Origin: Absidia repens
Taxonomy: Eukaryota; Mucoromycota; Mucoromycetes; Mucorales; Cunninghamellaceae
DNA: 64,000 bases
NCBI GenBank assembly: GCA_002105175.1
Contig: MCGE01000051.1
Span: 1 to 64,000 of the forward strand
Reading direction: 5' to 3'
Shown here: positions 23,119 to 35,546 of the stretch, one piece after another
How the letters are laid out: each line of letters begins with the position of its first letter
Numbering within the stretch: the stretch's first letter is position 1
Translations under genes and position numbers: made by a program
Notes under the pieces: model-generated
What the model was told of the DNA's origin: nothing
The model's database searches: none
What the model saw: only the letters and a program-made list of their open reading frames with translations

Positions 23119-26100
23119 ATGGCCACATCACAAGAACTTACTAGTTTGGATCATAACTCAAAAGGTACTAAAAACAAATGAAAACAGGAAACGTGACTCC
23201 TTCATTTTTCTATTTGTCGTTGTCCGTGTTTTATTAATTGGCTTCTTATTTTATCTTTTTTAACCTTCAAACAAAAAAAAAAAATAACAAGATAGGCAAC
23301 ACCAACCAGCAACACGGCGCTCAACAGCTCTTACTTACTATCAACAACAATCGCACACTCCTTTGATCAAAAACTGCAAGTCGACTCCTACACTCTCTCA
23401 ACAGTTTTCACTTGGTGCAAGAGTCAGCAACAGTAGCAGTAACAGTGTAACCAAACTTTACAATACGAGCAGCAATACCATCTCTTCTCCTACTCGAACT
23501 CATTATCCAGTGGACATTCATCTCACATCAACTAAACAGTCGCAATACCAGCCACAGACAGATCGTCCGCCAAGCCAACAATTATCACCGTCCAATACTA
23601 GTATTATGTTTGAGCAGCCATTTAATTCTTCCGTCCATTCTTTGGCGTCAACTCTGGGGAAAACGCCCTCTGAACAAGCTTCGGATATAGAAAATCGACC
23701 AAATATACGTACAATGTCTTTACAACTTCAACCTCAACCCCAGAAATATGCTACTCAGAAACATTTGTCACCAGCTGCTACCGCACTTATCAACAATGAT
23801 CCTAATATGTATGTATCTGGAAAGGCAAGGGATAGAACGTCACTGAAAGGTGTTTTGGACAAATTTGTTATTGGATTCACGGGTAAGATTCTTTAAAAAA
23901 GAATCATTAATTCCTGTGATAAGGCTGGTATACTTACACGACACTATTATAAACCCGCTTCACTTTATTAGATATGCTATCAAACAACAATAATCCTAAC
24001 AAACTTGCCTCGAATATATCTTTACCGTTTAACACTCGACATGTCACTCATGTTGGCTTTGATGCTCATACTGGCGAATTCACTGGACTTCCAAATGAAT
24101 GGCAAGTACTTTTGCGATACAGTGGTATCACCAAAAAAGAACAAGAACAAAACCCGCAGGTAAACCCCGTCCCCCCCCAAAAAAAAAGACATGTTAACAT
24201 GAAGGATTCTCATTGGTCTTCTTATTGATCTTATATATTTCCGAGAAAGGCTGTCATAGATGCCATAGAATTTTATCAAGGGACAAGACAATTGACTGAA
24301 GACGTATGGAATAAAATACCCAAGGCAACAACAGCATCATCATCAACACCATTGGCAGTAGTAGATGATAAGGAAAAAACATCAACTTGGCGCCGCTTAT
24401 CAAAGTACAAGACATTGGACAAGAAAAGGAAATCAACACCTCTTCAGCTTACAAATGACTCGGTAATTATATTCATAATTTTTACAGGATGAAACTGGAT
24501 AAGCTATAGTCTGCTAAATATATTATTTTTCTTTTATATCATAGATTTCCCAACCGTCTATCCAGCCACCTGGTAAGGAAGAAGAAATTGAAGTGAAAAT
24601 AAGTTTGGGAACTCATTATTTTTGGATATGGGAATTTCATAGCATCATCTGGCAGGACCGAAACACCAAATATCAACCGACAAACGCTCGAAACGTCTTC
24701 ATCTACACCAACTACATCGCCTCAGAGCTGGTCAACATCATCAACACTAATTCATCATCACGATAGTACATACACCAACAAATCGTCTACTGGAAAAGCA
24801 TCAACGGAAACCCCTGCCTCTTATTCGTCGGATGGTGCCAATGAAAAGGATTCGAATGATTTGGAAAATCAAATTAGTCGCACTTCATCAACTGCCGACA
24901 ACAATACTACCAGCGGGAAGGACCAAACGATACAAAACCCTGCGAAAAAAACAGAAAGCCAGAAGCCACCTCTACCTCAACAAGTGTCCTCTTCAGGCAG
25001 CCATACCAACCCTCCTACGTCTGATGCCACTAGCCCGGCCACAATAGGTACCGTGAAACGACGCTCATCAAAGGACAGGAAACAAACTGCACTCAAGGAT
25101 GCCGAAGTGATCAAGCGATTAAAGGAAATTTGCAGTAATGTGGATCCTACTACTATTTATACGGACATGGTGAAGATTGGCCAAGGGTAATTGATAAAAA
25201 AAAAAAAACAGACTAAAAACTGGGTCAACATGACAATTTTTTTCAATATTGACTCATACACACTTTACTACTCCTATAGTGCATCTGGGGGTGTTTACAC
25301 TGCTCATCAACATTCCGATAAGGACGGCGGCGAACCGGTAGCTATCAAGCAAATGAATTTACAACAGCAACCAAAAAAAGAATTGATCATCAACGAAATC
25401 GTGGTCATGAAACAATCTCAGCATCCCAATATTGTCAACTTTATCAGCTCATATCTTTGGAAAGGGGATCTTTGGGTGATCATGGAGTATATGGAAGGCG
25501 GAAGTTTGACGGATGTGGTGACATGCAATATGATGACGGAAGGCCAAATTGCAGCTGTATGTCGTGAAGTCATTCAAGGGTTGCGACATCTCCACCAAAA
25601 CGGCGTGATTCATCGTGATATCAAAAGTGACAACATCCTGCTTAATCTTCAAGGGGATATCAAATTAAGTAAGTACCCCACAACAATAACAACAAAAAAG
25701 AAAAGAAAAATGTGTAGTTTATTCATCTCATCTCCCTTTCTCCCCCCTTTTTTTTTTCTGCTTTTTTTATTATTATTTTTTTTAGCCGATTTTGGATTTT
25801 GTGCACAAATAAATGATAGTCAATCCAAACGTACCACCATGGTTGGTACACCTTATTGGGTAAGTCAAAAGCAGAAACGCAAAGGCAAATGAGCACTCAT
25901 ATCTTTCTTCTTCTTAAAATTAGATGGCTCCTGAAGTGGTGACACGAAAGGAATATGGTCCCAAGGTGGATATTTGGTCGACAGGTATTATGGCAATCGA
26001 AATGGTGGAAGGTGAACCTCCTTATTTGAATGAAAACCCGTTACGTGCGCTCTACTTGATTGCGAACAATGGCACACCTCAACTACAAAACCCTGAAGTG

Positions 26101-26274
26101 CTTACTGACACCTTCCGTGACTTTTTGGAACAATGTCTTAAAGTGGATTGCGATCAACGACCCTCCTCCGACGATATCCTGGAACATCCTTTCTTGCTCA
26201 AGGCCGATCCGTTGCGCTCATTGGCTCCTTTGATCCGTGCGGCAAGGGAAAGCATGCAATCTCAAGATGAATAA
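23119..26274 (+). CDS. STE20: p21-activated kinase, Ste20/PAK family
   Basis: About nine exons give roughly 800 residues. The protein starts [15 protein letters not shown] and has a Ser/Gln-rich N-terminus. A CRIB/p21-binding domain reads [20 protein letters not shown] with [20 protein letters not shown] (exons near 23972 and 24249). A long Ser/Thr linker leads to the kinase domain: [12 protein letters not shown] loop, AIKQMNL (catalytic Lys), [22 protein letters not shown] across an intron, and [14 protein letters not shown] activation segment. It ends [12 protein letters not shown]. Cdc42/Rac binding to the CRIB relieves autoinhibition; targets include polarity and MAPK modules. No PH domain is visible, which favours the Ste20 rather than the Cla4 branch. 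One intron starts within the glycine loop and another before DFG. Confidence 0.92.
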
Positions 26275-26706
26275 TTGATCCACCTACATCGTTTTTCTTC
26301 CCCCCCCCATGGCTGTACTACTGTATATCTTTCGACATCATCGTCATCCCCATCTTTCCCACCCTTTTTGTATCCTTTGTCCCTCCTCCCTCTCTACCTT
26401 TTTTTTTTATCTTGCTTCTCCATTCGTTTATCTTATATCATACATCATAATTATTCTCATTATTGATTATTATTATTATTATTTCATTTAATTTAATCAA
26501 ATGTTTATCTCTTTTTTTTTTTTGTTTTTGTTTCTTTTTGATATCAAAATAAAAATATCAATTTCCATTTTCACAGTGTTTTGTTTTCTGGTCTACCCTA
26601 TGGTCAAAAATCGGACAATTTCTTTTTTTTTATTCTTCTTCACCTTCTTTGCTCCCCTCCCCTTTTTTCTTTATCTGGACCCGTGTAATTCTTTTTTCTT
26701 TCACAA
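26275..26706. other. Intergenic region between PAK kinase and kinesin-5
   Basis: This 430-bp stretch is almost wholly pyrimidine-rich on the plus strand. It holds an AATAAA at about 26548-26553 that may end the PAK transcript, and it must also contain the kinesin promoter. No gene is present. Confidence 0.45.
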
Positions 26707-29700
26707 ATGGGAGATGGCATCAGAATACGACCTCCAAACCTATCCGCATCAACATCCAGTACAAAGACGACGACAACAAGCTCACCACCGACCAAACGTG
26801 GCCATCGATCCAGAGCATCAACACCTACCAGTATTAATGGCGTAGCCAAGCGATCCAATGCACAGCACGTTTACAATGACAAGGGAACCAACATTCAAGT
26901 CGTATTGCGCTGCAGGTAAAGTACAACAACAACAACAAGGAAGACGATAAATGACTAATATGTCTGTTTCCTTCTTACCCCTTTTCTGTCATGCAGAGGT
27001 CGAAATGAACACGAACTCTCTGCTGAATCGCCTATTATAGTGGAACCATGCAATCAAACCGATATTCTACTCACAACAACAAATAAGCTATTCTCTTTTG
27101 ACCGTGTCTTTGATCAGCATGCTACTCAAGAAAATGTCTACGATGAAGTGGTACAGCCGATCTTGGATCAAGTCCTGGAAGGGTAAGATCTATTACTACG
27201 TGGTGTGTGTGTGTGTGTATACTGTGTGGAAAAAGCTGACGACAGGACCTTTTTTTTTTTTTTTTTTTGTTCATGTTTAGATTCAATTGCACGATCTTCG
27301 CCTATGGACAAACTGGTAGTGGCAAAACGTAAAGCTTTTGAAGCGGAGTTGGTTGTGGGAACTTCTTTGCATTATTGATTGATACAGATATCGTCTATCT
27401 CATCTCACTTTCCTTTTATTGCTTTCTTACTAGTTATACCATGGAAGGAAACCTGGAAGAGCGACATACAAGAGATGCTGGTATTATTCCACGGGTCATC
27501 ACCAATCTCTTTGACATGTTGGAAGCAAACCACTCGGAATATTCCGTCAAGGTATCACTTTTGGAACTTTACAATGAAGAACTACGCGACCTGCTCAATC
27601 CAACCAATCATCAACAGGGACGGCAAATCAAAATCTTTGAAGACAAGCTGGGCTCGGGTGTCATTGTCCAAGGGATTGATGAAAGGTTTATTCAAAATGC
27701 ACAAGAAGGCTTGAACGTGCTCCGGGCTGGGATCAAGTATCGAAGTATTGGCACGACGAAATGTAATGATAAATCAAGGTAAAAGAGAATGTGAGGGGTG
27801 GGGATGGGTGGGTGTAATTTCCATATTGACTGTTTTGTTAATCTAGTCGATCCCATTGTGTGTTCTCTCTGATATCTCATATACGTGAATCTGTGCCTGG
27901 AAAGGAAGACGTCTTTCGCATTGCGAAACTCAATTTGGTAGATTTGGCTGGGTCCGAAAATATCAATCGATCAGGGGCGGAATTTGGTCGGGCGCGTGAA
28001 GCAGGGATGATCAATCAAAGTCTATTGACTCTAGGTCGGGTCATCAATCATTTGGTCGAACACTCACCACATATACCCTACAGGTAAATAACCTAGGAGC
28101 GGATAACGAGGAGAAAAAGAAGAAATAGGCATTCACTCACACATGTTTTTTGTTCGTTTGTTTCTGGCTATTCTGGTAGAGAAAGCAAATTGACAAGATT
28201 ACTCAAGGATTCGCTTGGTGGGAAAACAAGGACATGTATTATCGCTACCATATCTATTGCTAAAATGAACCAGGAAGAAATCACAAGCACCTTGGATTAT
28301 GCCAATCGCGCTAAGAACATTCGGAACCGACCTGAAGCCAATCAACCTACCAACCGCAATATCCATATTCGTGATCTGGAAATGAAAATCGAACAACTTA
28401 AATCCGACTTGCAAGCTAGCTACGAAAAGAACGGAGTGTACATGACTCAGAAATCATTTGATGCCATCAAGGAAGAAAACCAGCATTTGAAGGATGCCGT
28501 GAAAGACCGCCAAGACCGATTGGATAAGGCAAAACATGATCTGACACATACGGAAGTCAAATGGCGGGAGGTGACGGTAAAACCACAAAAAAGACTATAA
28601 CAAAGGGGAGGATGAGTGGGTACTGACACTGGTATTGATTTTTTTTTTTTTTTTTTTTTTTGCATGATTCTCTATGTAGACCAAGATAGATTCTGTCATT
28701 TTAGATTGCGATCGGAAAGTGGACATGATCCGGATACAAGAACAGCAGGCTCGAACTCAACAAGCAGACGATTTACTAGATTATTTTGGGAAATTTGAAT
28801 CCGATTTAAAGTCGATCCATAAAGAGGTAAACGAAAAGAAAGATGTTCAAAAGTAAACCAAAAGACCATTGTTTTCATCTATTTTTCTTTCAGGTGGAGA
28901 TTATTGGAAAACGCTATGACCAGCTTTATCAGCACCATATCCAAGACGATCAATGCCAAATGGAATCTCTGGAATTGGACATGGATAGGTGGAACCATAA
29001 TGTACAAATGTCAATGGATCAACAGGTATAATAGATCTAGGGGTGTGATGTGGGGGGAGGGGGAGAGTGGATAATACAGATTGATTGCAACTAACTACAA
29101 CTTGCTATAGATCCAACAGTTGACAGATCAAAACAGGAAGCAACGGGATGAATTGGAAAAAGAAAAGAAAAGGCATACAGAAACTTGGGAAAAACTTCAA
29201 CAGATGATTTCGGAGGTCAGTCAGTCTCAAAAAGAAAGCTTGGAAGCAACAACAGCAACCCTTGGTGCCTCTCTAGTGAATGATATTGATCTGTTGGAAA
29301 ATGTCAAAACAGATGCATCTACGGTAAGGAATAAACAAGCATCTTATCTCAAAGAACGAAAGAACAAAATTGCATTCATGGAAAATCAAATCCGCGAGGA
29401 TCAAGACCATTGCAAAAAGGTAAAAGCTTGAAGATATATATATATATGACGTCTTTTTTTTGACAAATCATCTGGTTGTGTTATGTAGATTTTATCAAAA
29501 ATCAGCTTGATGGACAACCTTAGCAAATCACAGCAACTGATTCTACAAACCCAAGCTCAGCAAAAAGATGAAGGTAAGCTGGCAATCACAAGAAAAGAAA
29601 AATTAAGGGGGTCTATGCTTTTGATGTTAAAGGGTCGTGACGCTAATTTTATTTATAGGTTTACGAAAACGGCCACTAGCAGAACTTGAAATTGAACCAA

Positions 29701-29726
29701 TCCCCAGAAAAAGGCCCCAGCGATGA
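26707..29726 (+). CDS. cut7/bimC: Kinesin-5 (BimC/Eg5/Cut7 family) mitotic motor
   Basis: Around a dozen exons give roughly 800 residues. An N-terminal Ser/Thr tail ([15 protein letters not shown]) precedes an N-terminal motor: [33 protein letters not shown]-loop [16 protein letters not shown], switch [10 protein letters not shown], switch [11 protein letters not shown], then [12 protein letters not shown] and [19 protein letters not shown] neck ([15 protein letters not shown]) and coiled-coil stalk follow. The C-terminus has basic RKRPLAE, reminiscent of a BimC-box region, and ends PRKRPQR. Kinesin-5 forms bipolar tetramers that slide antiparallel spindle microtubules apart. The protein is somewhat shorter than typical family members (about 1000 residues), so the tail may be reduced. 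Intron splits in the motor were resolved by phase. Confidence 0.92.
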
Positions 29727-30029
29727 ACATTATATTATTTAGTCGACATTTATATCTGATAGTTTAATTTTATCTCTTCAATACACCTTCTTTTTTTTTT
29801 TTTTTTTTTTTTTATCAAATAAACTTACGTCTTGTCATGCAAATTTCAGTCGTTTTTGCTTTGTATGAAATGCTAATCGCAGCTTTTCGAAAAATGGTGT
29901 TTACTAGGGGAAGGAGACTGGGGAGAGGATGTTGATTATTGGGGAAACTGAAAGTAGATATTTTATTTGTCAGTGGGCTGGGTATATACAGCAAATCCAG
30001 TTAAATGAAGGCTATACTATTATACTAGA
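29727..30029. other. 3' flank of kinesin-5 gene
   Basis: A long T-run at about 29790-29813 is followed by AATAAA at 29818-29823, a likely polyadenylation signal. Nothing else was recognised. Confidence 0.45.
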
Positions 30030-30848
30030 TTTATTCATATAATTGATTGATGGAGCAGAAATAGCATCACAAATTTCATCTTAAGTGAACTAGAACTGCC
30101 GATCATTTGCTTGGGTTCTGTGACAAAAATAGTCATGATTGGTGTATGATAGGGCACCCACAAAACAGCTACAATAATGGCTATGTGTATCATATAAGAA
30201 GTCTGAGGATGGATAATAATAAAAAGAAGCGCATTTTATTTAAAGGAATGTGTAGATACTAAACGAAGAGCGTAGAGTTCATTATAGAAGGGATCTAATG
30301 GAAATGGCATGTAGGGGGCTGACTGGAGATCTGAAGTATGGTCAACGCTAATCTAAAAAGGAAATTTTAAAGAGAGATCTACTATGTTGTTTGTACAAAG
30401 GCTAAAGGAATAATTTTATTGAAGCGTGAAAACTGGCAATACTAAGCAAAAAAGGGGGGGAGGTGATGGCAGTACAAAGGGATCTATTGCAGAAGACCCG
30501 AAAGACACTATGGAGACATTTTTTTCATTAAAGCAAGTAAAACGAGGCATGATTTATTTAGATGTTGTTACAAACTAGTACTAAGCTAAGCTAATGAAGA
30601 CTTCAAAAACCAGTTAATGGTGGTTCTAAATCCTGAATCCAAAATGAAATGGTTTCCCAAGGCATGTTGTAATCCCTGATCTGAAAACACTTCCAAGCTA
30701 GTCCTGACACTAAGCTAATATCGCCACAACCTCAAAGAAGTAGAATGGTGAAGAAAATGAAAAAGGGTAAAAATGAAAAAGAAAAAGAAAAAGGGAGAGA
30801 GCGAAAAAAATGGTAGCAGTAAAAATAAAATTCACGTGTGCGGAATTT
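30030..30848 (-). mobile_element. Dispersed repeat family R1, copy 3
   Basis: The right end is TTCACGTGTGCGGAATTT (about 30831-30848). Inward lie an A-rich tract, the conserved block (AATGAAATGGTTTCCCAAGG, TTGTAATCCCTGATCTGAA, AGCTAGTCCTGACACTAA) and ATTTATTTAGAT near 30550 (AATAAA on the minus strand). The left part aligns with copy 5 through AAGTGAACTAGAACTGCCGA and GGGCACCCACAAAACAGCTA. The G-box core CACGTG is intact although flanking bases differ. Confidence 0.75.
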
Positions 30849-32184
30849 TAATTTCTGTCTCTTGCGAATCGATTTTCTTTTTTGGCCATTACCCTTATCC
30901 TTATACAGTAAGATTCGCGGATTCTATTTCTTTCAAAAAGAAAATGAATATCTATTCATTTTTAAAAAGAGTCCTTCTAAAGCAAATTTTCTTCCATATG
31001 ACGTTTTCTTATTTGCTGCCCTTTTTCAAAAACAATCACCGTGATGCAACATTATTAACATAATGGCTCACTTTATTTTATTGTATGTTTGTATAGGCAC
31101 AAATACAACACAGCATTATGGAACTGTCTTCTTTTTACTGCACATACAGCAGTTATCACAATTCAATATCTATGGCCCTATTGTGCTCTTGAATTAGCAG
31201 CAATCAACACCATTCTGGTTCTTCAACATAGAGTAGCTCGTTATACATCAGTTTGACGCACCCCGTCATCCACTCATACGGTAGAATAGTTGGTCACTCA
31301 CAGTAGAATAACTTACACTTTTAGTTTACCTTGCGTTCCAATAAAGAAAAATCTCAAGATTGTAACAAAGGATTGATTTTCTGAATCACATCATAGTTTA
31401 TTTGATTTAGTAGGGAGCCACATTAATGATAGCCGGAATAGCAATATTTTTCTGGAAAACGTTGATCGTTGGCTGCGATATATCTTACGTCGAATAACAG
31501 TTGGTTGGTTTTTTTTGGCCCTTCTAGGTATCATCCATTCTGAGTGTGGAGTAATGAGAGTCGTTTGACAGGCATACTATATATCATAGGATTAAATGCT
31601 GGAATAGTAATAATAAACAATTGAACTTGTTCCTTGGAAGTTGCAAACTGTATGCCAAATCTATGGCTGCTAATCAATAATGGAGTGCGACACAATTTAA
31701 TGATTAAATATAACAGTAAATGGTTACCTGTGACATTTTAATGGTCGAAAAATAGGTTAAACAATGGTAATTCTTGACACAAATGAATAAAAGCAGAAAC
31801 ACCAAGTAGAACCCCCCGGTTAATTATAGTGATTTTGATGGAACGGGTTTTAAAATGTTTATGCCAAGATATACAAATGCATACATGTGTCGTGATGTAT
31901 ATTATTGTTGCTGATATGAGTCTTTTTTTTTGTTATTCCCTTGCACAACGTGTTAAAACGGCAGGCCAGATGTTTGATCGATGAACTGATTTTAAATCGC
32001 CGCATTTTTGACACTTTGTAAATTTCGAGTCCTCTGTTCTTTTTTTCACACTTTTCTTCCCTGCATTTTTTTTCTTTCCCCTACCCCTCTTCCTTTTCTT
32101 TTCTTCTTTATTCGCGAAAATAGTAGCCTTTACTACGTTTTTTATTGCTGTGACAGACTACTATTATATAATACCTCATTGGTC
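30849..32184. other. Gene-poor stretch with a GTAGAATA repeat cluster
   Basis: No gene was recognised. At 31278-31312, GGTAGAATAGTTGGTCACTC and ACAGTAGAATAACTTACAC resemble the cluster at 13095-13170. A T/C-rich stretch at about 32030-32110 directly precedes the phospholipase gene and probably belongs to its promoter. Confidence 0.45.
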
Positions 32185-35100
32185 ATGTTTTTCGAAGCTT
32201 CCTATCTGCCTTCACCGCAGTTCTCCACGACAAGTCTAGGTAAGTCAACTAGTAAATCAATGCTAAACAAATGTACTGACTTTTTTTACTGTTTATCCTA
32301 AACTAATATTCCACCAATAGATGACTCGATTGTGCCGGAGCTGTTGTCGCCTACAGAAGAAGCATTGCCTCCCCCTCAAGTTGATGACGCTGCCGACGAA
32401 ACCCCAGTAAATCATCTGGTCTTTGTCATTCACGTAAGTGTTCCATGTACTATCAAAGGAATGGTGGACTAATTTTCTGTGATCTTCTTTCTTTATTGTG
32501 GATATCATATTCTGGTTAATAGGGTATCGGACAGGTAAGAATTTTATGTGTACTTGCATAAAGCATACCGGGATAACTTGCTGACTTTTTTCCTTTTTTT
32601 CTCTTTTTTTTTTCTTTTACTCACAGCAAACAGAACAATATGGCCACTTTTATGAACATGGTAACCGCATAACTTTACTATAGCATTCATGAATGTTACT
32701 CAACAATCCTTTTTATTTTTTATTTTTTATTTTTGTTGTTAAAACATATAGTTGAGAGTCTTCAAGAAACAACTCGACAGGTATTACAAGCCCAAGTACC
32801 CGATCACAATGTCCGTATCGAACTAATTCCCATCGAATGGCACCGACATATCCATGACCAAGTGGATCCTATCTTGAATCGAATTACTCTAAAGTCAATA
32901 CCCACCATTCGTCTGATTGAAAATGATTATCTTGCAGATGTCTTGTTTTATTTTTCCAAGGATCGGGGCCAATCAATCATCGACAATGTCACTCATCTCT
33001 TCAACACTTCTTATCACAACTTTATGGAAAAACATCCCGATTTTGATGGAAAAATTGTTATTCTTGGTTATTCGTAAGCTATCTATTAAAAAAAAAAAAG
33101 AGAGATGTGGTCAATTTTTCCGTGATAATTTACTAATCATTTTTCTTTTGACATCATAATGTTGTCATCGCTTTTCGAAATGATTTCATATATTAGACTT
33201 GGTGGCATACTTACCTGGGACATTCTGTCTCACCAAAGGCAACCAAGCAGCCATGAAGAAGAACAAGATTACCGCAAATTGGACGTCATCTATGGAAAAC
33301 TGGATTTTAAACCAAACTACTTTTTTACCCTTGGATCTCCAATTGGTGCCGTCTTGACCTTTAGAAACCAATCTCCAGTGACATATCACCCTGATTATGA
33401 TATCGTATTTGAAAACTTGTTCCATCCGTTCGACCCATTGGTAAGAGTGAAAAAAGGAAACAAAAAGCTATTATTCAGATATTAACCGATATATTTTGCT
33501 TTCTTACAGGCATATCGGATAGAACCACTGTATGATGAATATTATACTGACCAGCCAGCTGTCCTTGTTGAACGGTCCGTCCCTATTGGCCCTTCCTTCT
33601 CATTCCCTTCTTTACCCTCCCTTCCTGGTATGGGCTTGTTCTCGTTCTTCTCCTGGAAAATGTCATCGACCAGCAATGCTGGGCCAAATGAAAGCAACGA
33701 AAGCAACGAAAGGAACATTTTGGAGCCGGATACAGCAGTCGTAAACAGCGAAAATCCCGCAAATCACATGCACAACAACACTAGCACAGACGGTTTATCT
33801 TTTGACATCAAGGACAAACAACCTGCACCTCCCACCAATCTTCCGCCCTCAATTGTGTCAGATTCCAACAGCATACTCGAGCCCCAGCGCAATGTAACGA
33901 CATCACCGGTAGATGAGGACCAGCGGAAAAGTATCATGACATCATTTCTACAATACTTCAGCAAAGGGCGACGGGGAAGCAAGGATGCCTCTGATTCCAA
34001 GACCAACAGTGCGTCCGCATCCATCACAACATCTGAAATTGGCGAGCAAGAACATGAACTACCTTCACCAAATGATAATATGCATGGTATCATCACATGG
34101 GACCCACTTCAAGAACAACGACGTGCCGTATTATCTTCCGACAATACATCACAAGCACCACCACTCCGGAAGACCTCGATGACTGAAGGTGACAACGAAA
34201 GCAACAATCTCGACCATTACAAGTCCCACAACAACGATAGCTCTACTAGTGATACTCCTTTGGTTCACTCAACTTCATCCTCCACCACCAACAGCACCAG
34301 TCGACGGCCATTACAGCGAGCGAAAACCTATTGTGCTCAAGGCCTGAGCGACAACGCCGGATCCATGCTATTTTATGAAATTGACAAAAGCGATTATTCA
34401 GTGACGGTGGATGGCGAAGGATTCAGCAACTCGGAATACGTGGACCTTGCCAGCAATACCAATGGCGATAGCAGCAAAAGAAGCAGTATTGACCACATCG
34501 ACGAAAAGCCCCACCCGAAACTACGACACCTGGTGGAAGTTCTTGGAATAGACGGTGTTCGTATGGAATCATTTGAAAGAGCAAAAGCCAACTTCCCTCG
34601 AAATACCAATACCAGTAGTAGCAAAGATACCAATAATATGCAACATTCTGAAGAACACAACAAGGCGATGACAACAGATCATGACAGACACAAAGATGAC
34701 AACACACAAAAAGCCACCAATCTTCCGCCATCTCTTGATCAAGCGAAAAAAATCATCAGGGAAGGTGCCACTGCATATTCAACGACTCCTGAAGGTGACA
34801 AAACAAAAACAAACGACAATACCACAATGAAACCAATGATCATAGAAACAGACAAGGAAGGCACCCGTCGGCAACCTGAAGATGACGACGAAGAAAAAAA
34901 TGGACAACAAACCGAGGATGCTGCCGCGGCAGAAACGGACGACACAACAAAAGCTCAACAAGAAGAAGAAGTTCAGGCACAACAAGCGTTGGAACATCTT
35001 CCTGGAAATAGAAGAATGGACTTTGCACTTCAACCGGATGGATTTATGAGCATGATTGCCAACGAATATATAGTAGGACTACGAGCTCACTTTTCTTATT

Positions 35101-35240
35101 GGACCAGCAAGGATTTGATGGTAATGAACCCCCCCCCCCCCACACACAAAAAAAAAAAGAGGTATCGTCTTCACTCACATTTTTTTTTTTTTTATTTTTA
35201 TTATGATTAGTGGCATATATTGCAAACATTGGAAAAATAG
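32185..35240 (+). CDS. DDHD1: DDHD-domain phospholipase A1 (PA-PLA1 family)
   Basis: About eight exons give roughly 800 residues. The start MFFEASYLPSPQFSTTSL is followed by a lipase region with VNHLVFVIH|GIGQ|QTEQYGHFYEH, where GIGQ comes from a 12-nt exon at 32523-32534. The nucleophile elbow is ILGYS|LGGILTWD (GxSxG, Ser split by an intron), followed by YFFTLGSPIGAVLTFRN. An insert of about 400 residues rich in Ser/Thr/Asp/Gln (33640-34990) precedes the terminal DDHD segment, RRMDFALQPDGFMSMIANEY and LRAHFSYWTSKDLM|WHILQ. The family hydrolyses phosphatidic acid and related lipids on ER, Golgi or mitochondrial membranes. The fungal relative is yeast YOR022C. Function is assigned by family; the insert looks disordered. 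Confidence 0.88.
32523..32534 (+). other. 12-nt microexon in DDHD phospholipase gene
   Basis: GGTATCGGACAG is flanked by ...TTAATAG and GTAAGAATT. It encodes GIGQ in phase and completes the conserved HGIGQ motif; skipping it would keep the frame but remove the motif. Confidence 0.75.
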
Positions 35241-35546
35241 AGCCATTCGTTTTCTTGATTCTCAAGGCACTGGACATTCGAAAAGATACATAGCAACAAC
35301 TCAGTCGAATACAAAATACCGGAGAGAGTCGATGGGGAGGGGGGAAGCAACGGATTAGGATAGATGAAGTTATTAGGCATAGAATAGTATACATTTGTTA
35401 CATTAGGCATTATTATTATTTTTTTATTTTTTTTTATGAAAACATTAATAAAAATAAAAAAACGTGTGATATTAAAAGAAGCAAAAAAGAAAAAAAAATA
35501 GAAAAAATAAATAATAATAGAAAAGGTGGGTTGTGCATTGGAGTAG
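35241..35546. terminator. Convergent 3' region between DDHD gene and Zn2Cys6 gene
   Basis: Two genes converge here. AATAAA on the plus strand occurs at about 35448 and again near 35505. TTTATT-type motifs for the opposite gene were not clearly separated from the A/T-rich background. Overlapping 3' ends are likely. Confidence 0.4.

Noticed and set aside
33764..35033. Several minus-strand ORFs opposite the DDHD gene insert
   Set aside because: They mirror the low-complexity Ser/Asp codons of the real plus-strand exon and have no domains or splice continuity.
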